DNA of 7,375 nt, taken from contig CAMNIH010000081.1 of the NCBI GenBank assembly GCA_946540365.1, positions 1-7,375 on the forward strand, in the 5' to 3' direction. How positions within the stretch are numbered: position 1 is the stretch's first letter; each line of letters opens with the position of its first letter. The notes below the pieces were generated by a model. The model made no database searches, was not told where the DNA came from, and saw nothing but the letters and a program-made list of their open reading frames with translations. Of the stretch, positions 1 through 7,375 are shown one piece after another. Made by a program: the position numbers and the translations under genes. The stretch is from an uncultured Bacteroidales bacterium. Its GTDB lineage: Bacteria > Bacteroidota > Bacteroidia > Bacteroidales > P3.

Positions 1-988
1 CTTCGAGGTCTATGTCAACGGCGAGCGCCAGCAGCGCGTCCACATCTGGCGCACCACGCCCACCCGTACCGCCATCCAGGCCGGGAAGGGCAAGAGCTAT
101 AAGATAGAAGTGCGCTTCCAGACCGTCAAGACGTGGGGTGCCAACCTCAAAATCAACGTGGCCCGCGAACTGCCCATCGACTACCAGCAGACCATCCGCC
201 AGCTGGACGGCATCCAGACCGTCGTCTTCTGCGGCGGCATCTCGGCAGCCCTCGAGGGCGAGGAGATGCCTGTCGACATCGAAGGCTTCCGCGGCGGCGA
301 CCGCACCAGCATCGAGCTGCCCCGCGTACAGCGCGACTTCCTGCGCGCCCTCAAGGCCGCCGGCAAGACCGTCGTCTTCCTGTGCTGCTCGGGCTCGGCC
401 ATCGCACTGGAGCCCGAGACAGCGTCGTGCGACGCCATCCTGCAGGTGTGGTATCCCGGTCAGGAGGGAGGCACCGCCGTGGCCGACGTGCTCTTCGGCG
501 ACGTCAACCCCTCCGGCAAGCTGCCCGTCACCTTCTACCGCCGCACCGACCAGCTGCCGCCCTACGAAGACTACTCCATGCGCGGGCGCACCTACCGCTA
601 CTTCAACGACGCCCTGTTCCCCTTCGGCTTCGGACTCTCCTACACCACCTTCCAGGTGGGCACCGCCGTCCGCAGCTTCGAGGGTGACCAGATGCTCTTC
701 ACCATCCCCGTCACCAATACCGGTTCAAAGGACGGCACGGAGACCCTCCAGGTCTACGTGCGCAAGGTGGACGACCCCGAGGCGCCGCTGAAGACGCTGC
801 GTGCCTTCCAGCGCGTCACCCTCAAGGCCGGCGAGACCCGTCAGGTCACACTCGCCCTCAGTCCCGAGTCGTTCACCTTCTACGACGACGAGACCAACAC
901 CATGCGCGTCACCCGCGGCCGCTACGAGGTGCTCTACGGCACCAGCTCGGCCGACAAAGACCTGCAGCGACTCGACATCACCATTTAA
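1..988 (+). CDS. GH3 beta-xylosidase/glucosidase with PA14 insert (3' part)
   Basis: The gene is cut by the window start; the frame is open from base 2, giving the last 328 residues and a TAA at 986-988. Fragment residues 1 to about 56 look like the end of a PA14 domain (YVNGERQ, then WGANLKI). Residues 70-215 are the GH3 C-terminal domain, with LEGEE (84-88) followed by GGDR (98-101), the region that supplies the acid/base Glu in GH3 enzymes, then WYPGQEGG (150-157) and FPFGFGLSY (206-214). Residues 220-328 are the fibronectin-III-like domain (FQRVTL, GETRQV). The N-terminal barrel with the nucleophile Asp and any signal peptide lie outside the window. GH3 enzymes remove non-reducing-end sugars from oligosaccharides by a retaining mechanism. 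A PA14-bearing GH3 next to a GH10-CE1 gene matches Xyl3A of P. ruminicola 23, a beta-xylosidase, so xylo-oligosaccharides are the likeliest substrate; beta-glucosidase activity cannot be excluded. It is probably co-transcribed with the next gene, 33 bases downstream. Confidence 0.9.
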   Translation, partial: FEVYVNGERQQRVHIWRTTPTRTAIQAGKGKSYKIEVRFQTVKTWGANLKINVARELPIDYQQTIRQLDGIQTVVFCGGISAALEGEEMPVDIEGFRGGDRTSIELPRVQRDFLRALKAAGKTVVFLCCSGSAIALEPETASCDAILQVWYPGQEGGTAVADVLFGDVNPSGKLPVTFYRRTDQLPPYEDYSMRGRTYRYFNDALFPFGFGLSYTTFQVGTAVRSFEGDQMLFTIPVTNTGSKDGTETLQVYVRKVDDPEAPLKTLRAFQRVTLKAGETRQVTLALSPESFTFYDDETNTMRVTRGRYEVLYGTSSADKDLQRLDITI

Positions 989-3214
<2,226 letters not shown>

Positions 3215-3225
3215 ACCCCGACGCC

Positions 3226-3277
3226 CGCCAGGCCGTCTTCCTTTGACTCCCCGGCGGCACCCGCCGCGCGCCTGGCG
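3226..3277 (+). other. GC-rich inverted repeat after the xylanase gene
   Basis: CGCCAGGC (3226-3233) and GCCTGGCG (3270-3277) are perfect 8-base complements. Between them CGGCGG (3252-3257) and CCGCCG (3261-3266) form a second 6-bp stem with a 3-base loop. Together they could fold at the 3' end of the xylanase transcript. No T-tract follows directly, so this may be a stabilising 3' structure or part of a larger termination region. Confidence 0.4.
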
Positions 3278-3278
3278 T

Positions 3279-3311
3279 CGTTCTGTCCTCGTTCTGTCCT
3301 CGTTCTATCCT
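3279..3311 (+). repeat. Three tandem 11-bp repeats (CGTTCTGTCCT)
   Basis: CGTTCTGTCCT occurs at 3279-3289 and 3290-3300. The third copy at 3301-3311 differs by one base (CGTTCTATCCT), and a partial fourth copy (CGTT) follows at 3312-3315. The copies abut with no spacer. An inverted copy lies at 3333-3345. The array is in the gap between the xylanase and the next gene. Confidence 0.9.
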
Positions 3312-3350
3312 CGTTGTTTTTTACGAGGGTGGAACGAGGACAGATCTTTT
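3303..3350 (+). terminator. Probable rho-independent terminator after the xylanase gene
   Basis: The third 11-bp repeat plus the partial fourth (3304-3315) pairs with AACGAGGACAGA (3333-3344) over 12 positions with one mismatch, leaving a 17-base loop; CTTTT follows at 3346-3350. The second repeat (3293-3304) can pair with the same right arm without mismatch across a longer loop. A competing smaller hairpin is possible at 3307-3330. It lies before the next promoter box, as expected for a terminator of the GH3-xylanase operon. The T-tract is short, so this is moderate evidence. Confidence 0.45.
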
Positions 3351-3383
3351 GTAAAAAAACGCCAGCCTTGCGCTGCTGTTTCG

Positions 3384-3391
3384 TACCTTTG
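3384..3391 (+). promoter_or_regulatory. Bacteroidetes -7 box for the DUF6266-like gene
   Basis: TACCTTTG matches the Bacteroidetes sigma-ABfr -7 consensus TAnnTTTG exactly. It sits 32 bases before the ATG at 3424. A TTG at 3368-3370 lies only 13 bases upstream, closer than the usual spacing of about 19-21 for the -33 element, so the upstream half of the promoter is weak or absent. Confidence 0.6.
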
Positions 3392-3412
3392 CCGTGGTAA
3401 AACAAAAAAGAA

Positions 3413-3416
3413 AGGA
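3413..3416 (+). promoter_or_regulatory. Possible ribosome binding site (AGGA)
   Basis: AGGA lies 7 bases before the ATG at 3424 in an A-rich leader. It supports that ATG over the in-frame GTG at 3394, which falls almost at the expected transcription start just downstream of the promoter box. Confidence 0.4.
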
Positions 3417-3423
3417 CAAGACT

Positions 3424-4325
3424 ATGGCAAAATGTGGCAAGTGGCTTTACGGCTGTACGGGCAGGCTGGCGGGGATGAGCCTGCGCTTCGACGCTCACTG
3501 CGGGTATATCGCGCGTGAGATAGTGACTCCCCATGACCCGAAGACGCCGCGCCAGCTGGAGCAGCGCCGGCTGATGGCGACGGTGATGGTGGCCTACCGC
3601 AGTATGAAGGCTCTGGTGAGCGACTCGTTCGAGGGTGTGGCCGCGGGCTTTCCCTCGCTGCAGTGCTTCAAGCGTATGAACCTGAACCTGCTGCGGCAGC
3701 AGCTGGACACTGTCGTGGCCCAGGGCGGCCGGGCTGAGGATGCCGGTCCGCTGACGCCCATCGGCTCGGTGCAGCTGGTGGCGCGCCGCTATTTCGTGTC
3801 GCAGGGCACGCTGCCCGGCGTGCAGGTGCGCATGGTGGGGGCCGGCGGGGCCTTTGCGCTGGACGACAACAGCTACCGTGCGGTGCTGGCGCGCTACGGG
3901 CTGCAGCGCGGCGACCGGCTGACGTTCGTGGCCATGCACGAGGTGCAGCCCGGTCGGCAGCTGGTGCGGCTGGTGCGTGTGGTGCTCGACCCGCACGGGG
4001 CCGACGGCTTGCGGACGTCGTTAGACGTGCCCTTAGTGGGTGTCGACGGTGCGGTGAACATGCCGTCGCCGGAGAACGAGGGTGCTTTCGGGACGCTGTG
4101 CTACGTCGCCGGCGCAGCGGGGCCGGGCGACGGCGCGGAGGGCGAGGTGAGGTTCTGTCTGGACGAGGGTTCGATGACGGCGGCGGGCATCGTGGTGAGC
4201 CGTCGTGTGGGCAGCCGTTGGCTTCATTCTACGTGCCAGCTGACGCTGGGCGGCACTGTGGCCGTGTCTGGACCGCAGGAGGGGGGCTCTGGCGCGGGGT
4301 CAGGGCATGGCGATGGTGGCAGTGA
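3424..4325 (+). CDS. DUF6266-like protein; reading frame lacks its stop
   Basis: From the ATG at 3424 the frame encodes a protein whose start (MAKCGKWLYGCTGRLAG), the KTPRQLEQRR segment at residues 40-49 and the VARRYFVSQGTLP stretch at 119-131 resemble the Bacteroidetes DUF6266 family, whose function is unknown. No signal peptide or membrane segment is evident. Codon choice looks coding through about 4290 (289 codons, to the part ending RWLHSTCQLTLGG), longer than the roughly 210 residues I recall for the family. No stop follows in this frame: it stays open to 6543, antisense to the whole GH3 gene. The end given here (4325) assumes a one-base frame change at the G run 4281-4286, after which TGA at 4323-4325 would close a product of about 300 residues; that is inference. 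The gene could instead be mutated, mis-sequenced, or truly longer. It has its own promoter box and a possible RBS. No link to xylan use can be seen. Confidence 0.55.
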
Positions 4326-6417
4326 GGGCTTGTACGCCGAGGACCTCGCTGCGGGGCGAGGGGGCTGCGCTGGCCACGGTGAGGGTGTGGAGTCCGGGCA
4401 GGAGCCGGCTGCTGCCGTCGTCCGTGACGGTGGCGAGTCGGTCGGCGGGCACGTGGAAGGTGACGTCGCGCTGCTCGCCGGGTGCGAGGGTGACGCGCTG
4501 GAAGTCGACGAGCTGTCGCAGGGGTGCCGAGGTGCCGGCGCCGGGTGCGCTGGCGTAGAGCTGCGGGGTGTCGGTGACGGCGGTGTGGCCGTGGTTGGCG
4601 AGTGTCACGGTGACGCTGACGTCGCCGTCTGCGGCGGCACTGCCGTCGGCGGGCGGCGTGGCCGTGGCGGGCGTGCTGACGCGGAGGTCGGAGTAGCCGA
4701 CGCGGCCGTAGCTGAGGCCGTAGCCGAAGGGGAAGAAGATGTTGTCGGTCATGTATTTATAGGTGCGTCCCTGCATGGAGTAGCTGTCGAAGGGCGGCAG
4801 CAGGTCGCCGTCGGCGGGGAAGGTGACGGGCAGGCGGCCCGTGAAGTCGGCGTCGCCGAAGAGCAGGTCGGCCAGTGCGTAGCCGCCTTCCTGTCCTGGG
4901 TACCAGGCCATGACGACGGCGTCGGCCAGCCGTGTGACCTCGCGTACGTCGAGCGGGCTGCCGCCTGTCAGCACGACGACGACGCCTTGCTTCTTGCGGG
5001 CGCAGATCTGTCGGAGGAGGTGCATCTGGCTCTCGGGTATGCGTATGTCGCGGCGGTCGCCGCTGGGGGAGTCAATGGTTTCGCCTTCCTCGCCTTCCAG
5101 GTTGCCGTTGAGTCCCATGACGACGATGGTGCGCTGTGCGCTGACGGCTTCGTCGACGGCCCAGTTTATCTGGTTCAGTGCGGGCGTGTTCTCGAGTGCT
5201 CCGGGGCGGTAGTTGACGGCGGTGCCGTCGCTGACCTTCGAGACGATGCCCTGGAGGTAGGTGCAGTAGCGGTCGGAGATGCCGAAGTAGTTGCCCATGA
5301 GCCAGAAGGCGTCGGCGGCGCCGGGTCCGGTGACGTAGAGCGTGTTGAGGTCCTTGGGCAGTGGCAGCACGCCGTTGTTCTTCAGCAGTACCATGCTCTC
5401 GCGTGCGGCTTGTCGGGCCAGGCTTATGTGTTCGTCGCAGCCCACCACGTCGGCCGGCGTGTCGTTGTAGGGACAGTCGGGGTCGTGGCCCAGTATGCCG
5501 AGCTTGAGGCGTGTCATGATGAGCGGCCGCAGGGCGCGGTCTATGTCGTGAGTGGTGAGGAGCCCCTGGTCGAGGGCCTGTCTGAGGGCTTTGAACGACG
5601 AGCCGCACTCTACGTTGAGTCCGGCCTTGACGGCTATGGCACAGGCCTCGGCCTCGGTGTCGGCGAGGTGGTGTCCTTTCCAGATGTCGGTCACGGCGTC
5701 GCAGTCGGATACGATGTGTCCTCGGAAGCCCCACTGGCGTCGCAGCACGTCGGTGAGCAGGAACCTGGAGCCCGAGGCGCTCTCGTTGTACACGCGGTTG
5801 TAGGCACCCATGATGATTTCTACGTTGGCCTGCTCTACGAGCATGCGGAATGCCGGCAGGTAGGTCTCCCAGAGGTCGCGCGGCGAGGGCTCCACGTTGG
5901 CCGAGTGGCGTGTTGCCTCGGGTCCGGAGTGTACGGCGAAGTGCTTTCCGCATGCTGCCACCTTCAGGTACACCGGGTCGTCGCCCTGCATGCCGCGCAC
6001 GAAGGCCGAGCCCATGGTGCCGGTGAGGTAGGGGTCCTCGCCCCATGTCTCCATGCCGCGCCCCCAGCGGGGGTCACGGAAGATGTTGACGTTGGGGCTC
6101 CAGAAGGTCAGTCCCGTGTAGCGGGCGTGGTTGCCGTCGCGGCGTGCGCGCTGGTATTTGGCGCGGGCCTCGTCGGCTATGGCGCTGCCGATGGCTGTCA
6201 TCATCGGTACGTCGAAGGAGGCGGCCAGTGCGATGGGTTCGGGGAACACCGTAGCGCGACCGGCGCGGCCCACGCCGTGCAGCCCCTCGTTCCACCAGTC
6301 GTAGGGTTCTATGCCGAGACGCGGTATGCCGGGGGTCTCGTTCATCAGCTGTGCGAATTTCTCTTCGAGCGTCATCTCGTGGATGAGCGCATCGGCTCTT
6401 TTCTCAAGTTTCTCCAT
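4300..6417 (-). CDS. GH3 beta-glucosidase/beta-xylosidase, no signal peptide
   Basis: This is a complete 705-residue GH3 enzyme read from ATG at 6417-6415 to TGA at 4302-4300. The N-terminal barrel (about 10-305) holds WWNEGLHGVGR (41-51), GKHFAVHSGPE (157-167) and SDCDAV (237-242), with D238 the expected nucleophile. The C-terminal sandwich (about 335-570) holds LEGEE (440-444) before GDRRDI (453-458), the acid/base region, then WYPGQEGG (505-512) and FPFGYGLSY (562-570). A fibronectin-III-like domain ends the protein (FQRVTLAPGEQ). There is no PA14 insert. Sequence type and context favour beta-xylosidase activity on xylo-oligosaccharides; beta-glucosidase activity is possible. The frame stays open upstream to 6588, but that stretch is not signal-like and crosses the promoter and the next gene, so M at 6417 is the start. 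The protein therefore begins MEKLEKRADAL without a signal peptide and may be cytoplasmic. It converges on the DUF6266-like gene and diverges from GH43. Confidence 0.95.
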   Translation of the reverse strand: MEKLEKRADALIHEMTLEEKFAQLMNETPGIPRLGIEPYDWWNEGLHGVGRAGRATVFPEPIALAASFDVPMMTAIGSAIADEARAKYQRARRDGNHARYTGLTFWSPNVNIFRDPRWGRGMETWGEDPYLTGTMGSAFVRGMQGDDPVYLKVAACGKHFAVHSGPEATRHSANVEPSPRDLWETYLPAFRMLVEQANVEIIMGAYNRVYNESASGSRFLLTDVLRRQWGFRGHIVSDCDAVTDIWKGHHLADTEAEACAIAVKAGLNVECGSSFKALRQALDQGLLTTHDIDRALRPLIMTRLKLGILGHDPDCPYNDTPADVVGCDEHISLARQAARESMVLLKNNGVLPLPKDLNTLYVTGPGAADAFWLMGNYFGISDRYCTYLQGIVSKVSDGTAVNYRPGALENTPALNQINWAVDEAVSAQRTIVVMGLNGNLEGEEGETIDSPSGDRRDIRIPESQMHLLRQICARKKQGVVVVLTGGSPLDVREVTRLADAVVMAWYPGQEGGYALADLLFGDADFTGRLPVTFPADGDLLPPFDSYSMQGRTYKYMTDNIFFPFGYGLSYGRVGYSDLRVSTPATATPPADGSAAADGDVSVTVTLANHGHTAVTDTPQLYASAPGAGTSAPLRQLVDFQRVTLAPGEQRDVTFHVPADRLATVTDDGSSRLLPGLHTLTVASAAPSPRSEVLGVQALTATIAMP

Positions 6418-6436
6418 ATTTATAGTTGTTTGGGTG

Positions 6437-6468
6437 CAAAGGTAAGCATTTTCCGTCTTATATGCAAG
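6437..6468 (-). promoter_or_regulatory. Bacteroidetes promoter for the minus-strand GH3
   Basis: On the minus strand TTG (6467-6465, within CTTG from 6468) is followed by exactly 20 bases and then TACCTTTG (6444-6437). This fits the -33 TTTG / -7 TAnnTTTG pattern and spacing. The leader from the box to the ATG is 19 bases, A-rich and without a Shine-Dalgarno sequence. It supports the start at 6417. Confidence 0.75.
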
Positions 6469-6481
6469 CCCGTGGCAGGCG

Positions 6482-6510
6482 GTGATACAAGAGCGAAAGA
6501 ACGTGATACA
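6482..6510. repeat. GTGATACA direct repeat pair, 21-bp period
   Basis: GTGATACA occurs at 6482-6489 and again at 6503-6510, start to start 21 bp, two helical turns. Similarity continues weakly after each copy (an AGCG core, then GAAC/GGAAC). The pair lies between the two divergent promoters, 14 bases beyond the -33 element of the minus-strand GH3 and 31-59 bases upstream of the GH43 -7 box. Position and phasing suit a shared activator site, but no protein can be assigned. Confidence 0.5.
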
Positions 6511-6540
6511 CAGCGGAACGCCACTTTCGGCAGTTTTGCG

Positions 6541-6548
6541 TAACTTTG
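6541..6548 (+). promoter_or_regulatory. Bacteroidetes -7 box for the GH43 gene
   Basis: TAACTTTG is an exact TAnnTTTG match 21 bases before the ATG at 6570. No good TTTG is present at the expected -33 position (around 6517-6521). A promoter with a weak -33 element may depend on an activator, which would fit the upstream direct repeats. Confidence 0.65.
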
Positions 6549-6569
6549 CAGAAAGTATTAAACCGAACG

Positions 6570-7375
6570 ATGATGAAACAGAAAACATTTCTTACCGCTG
6601 CCCTGGTGGTGCTGGCTATGGCCAGCCGGGGGCAGGACGTTCCGCGCGTGTATGACGCGGAGCACACTACACAGTCTGACTCGCTGCTGCTGCAGGACGC
6701 CGTCAATGAGAAGGTGCGGGTGAATATGCCGCTCTTCCAGACAAAGTACACGGCTGACCCCTCGCCGCTGGTGGTGGGCGACACGCTGTTCCTGTACACG
6801 TCGCACGACGCCTCGCCGGAGGACATACCGGACCCGAACGAGCGCTCGTCGGCAGGGTTCTTCATGTACGACTGGCTGCTGTGGTCGACGACGGACATGG
6901 TGAACTGGACGGAGCACGGTGCCGTGGCCTCGCTGAAGGACTTTGCGTGGCGCTCGCGCGAGAACGGCGCCTGGGCCATTCAGACCGTTGAGCGCGACGG
7001 CAAGTACTACTTGTACGCCCCGCTGCACGGCCACGGCATAGGCGTGCTGGTGGCTGACACGCCGTACGGGCCCTTCCGTGACCCGCTGGGCAAGCCCCTG
7101 GTGTGGCAGCAGGAGCACTGGGAGGACATCGACCCCACGGTGTGGGTGGACGCCGACGGACAGGCCTATATGTACTGGGGCAACCCGCACACGTACTGGG
7201 TGAAGCTGGGGCGCGACATGACGTCGACGGTGGGCGAGATTCACCGGCTGCCGTACCACATTGAGCACTACCAGGAGGGACCGTGGCTCTACAAGCGCGA
7301 CAAATACTATCTGGCGTATGCCACGACGTGCTGTCCCGAGGCGCTGGGCTACGCCATGAGCGACGGGCCTGAGGG
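6570..7375 (+). CDS. GH43 beta-xylosidase/alpha-L-arabinofuranosidase, secreted (5' part)
   Basis: The gene starts at ATG 6570 (a second ATG follows at 6573) and runs off the window after 268 codons. Residues 1-22 look like a signal peptide: MMKQK, a hydrophobic stretch TAALVVLAMA, and a probable cut near ASRG before QD. The GH43 five-bladed propeller follows, with all three expected catalytic acids visible: D63 in KYTADPSP (base), D188 in WEDIDPTVW (pKa modulator) and E236 in YQEGPW (acid). The blade sequences NGAWAIQ, APLHGHGIGVLVAD and YMYWGNP agree. GH43 enzymes are inverting and commonly remove xylose or arabinofuranose from xylan fragments; which one cannot be settled from this part. 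Because it is secreted, it should act on oligosaccharides released by the GH10 enzyme. It is transcribed divergently from the minus-strand GH3 and probably shares regulation with it. Confidence 0.93.
   Translation, partial: MMKQKTFLTAALVVLAMASRGQDVPRVYDAEHTTQSDSLLLQDAVNEKVRVNMPLFQTKYTADPSPLVVGDTLFLYTSHDASPEDIPDPNERSSAGFFMYDWLLWSTTDMVNWTEHGAVASLKDFAWRSRENGAWAIQTVERDGKYYLYAPLHGHGIGVLVADTPYGPFRDPLGKPLVWQQEHWEDIDPTVWVDADGQAYMYWGNPHTYWVKLGRDMTSTVGEIHRLPYHIEHYQEGPWLYKRDKYYLAYATTCCPEALGYAMSDGPE

Noticed and set aside
3279..3345. CRISPR array
   Set aside because: Repeats are only 11 bp and abut without spacers; no cas gene is present.
3394..3423. GTG at 3394 as start of the DUF6266-like gene
   Set aside because: It lies 2 bases after the -7 box, at or before the expected transcription start; the ATG at 3424 has an AGGA 7 bases upstream and begins with a family-like sequence.
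4307..4558. Small plus-strand frame at the GH3 3' end
   Set aside because: It lies antisense within the GH3 C-terminus, with a Ser/Arg-rich random-looking product; it would serve as the tail of the upstream gene only after a one-base loss, for which there is no support.
5072..6046. Arg/His-rich minus-strand frame inside the GH3 gene
   Set aside because: It is an alternative frame of the well-supported GH3 and has low-complexity composition.
6418..6588. N-terminal extension of the minus-strand GH3 to an upstream ATG at 6588
   Set aside because: It would cover the GH3's own promoter (6437-6468) and overlap the GH43 start; its residues match neither a signal peptide nor a GH3 N-terminus, which begins well at 6417.

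Overview
The window is a piece of a xylan-degradation locus from a Bacteroidetes bacterium, most likely Prevotella or a close relative. Four things point there: the enzyme set (PA14-containing GH3, GH10-CE1 xylanase/feruloyl esterase, a second GH3, GH43); AT-rich leaders, mostly without a Shine-Dalgarno sequence, in front of GC-rich genes; three perfect copies of the Bacteroidetes -7 promoter box TAnnTTTG; and a gene resembling the Bacteroidetes-specific DUF6266 family. The DNA is unusually GC-rich for Prevotella (judged by eye, not computed). The nearest characterised parallel known to me is the Prevotella ruminicola 23 cluster holding xyn10D-fae1A and the PA14-bearing GH3 gene xyl3A.

Layout. 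Bases 1-988 (+) are the 3' end of a GH3 beta-xylosidase/glucosidase-type gene: the tail of a PA14 insert, the GH3 C-terminal domain and a fibronectin-III-like domain. After 33 bases comes a complete secreted GH10-CE1 xylanase/feruloyl esterase (1022-3214, +), probably in the same operon. The gap 3215-3423 holds GC-rich hairpins, three tandem 11-bp repeats with an inverted copy (a probable terminator), and a promoter box. A DUF6266-like gene starts at 3424 (+). Its reading frame has no stop where the domain ends and runs on, antisense, through the whole next gene. That next gene is a complete GH3 on the minus strand (6417-4300) with no signal peptide. A 152-bp divergent intergenic region (6418-6569) carries a promoter for the GH3, a promoter box for the next gene and a pair of 8-bp direct repeats 21 bp apart. 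A secreted GH43 enzyme (6570 to the window end, +) is cut off by the window.

How the genes fit together (inference). The GH10 domain would cut the xylan backbone, the CE1 domain would release ferulate esters, and GH43 would remove terminal xylose or arabinose outside the cytoplasm. The GH3 enzymes would reduce xylo-oligosaccharides to monomers, the minus-strand one possibly in the cytoplasm. No transporter (SusC/SusD) or regulator gene lies in the window. The DUF6266-like gene has no evident role in xylan use. The least ordinary points are the stop-less, easily missed DUF6266-like gene, the repeat structures at 3279-3345 and 6482-6510, and an apparent Glu for Asp in the esterase triad.
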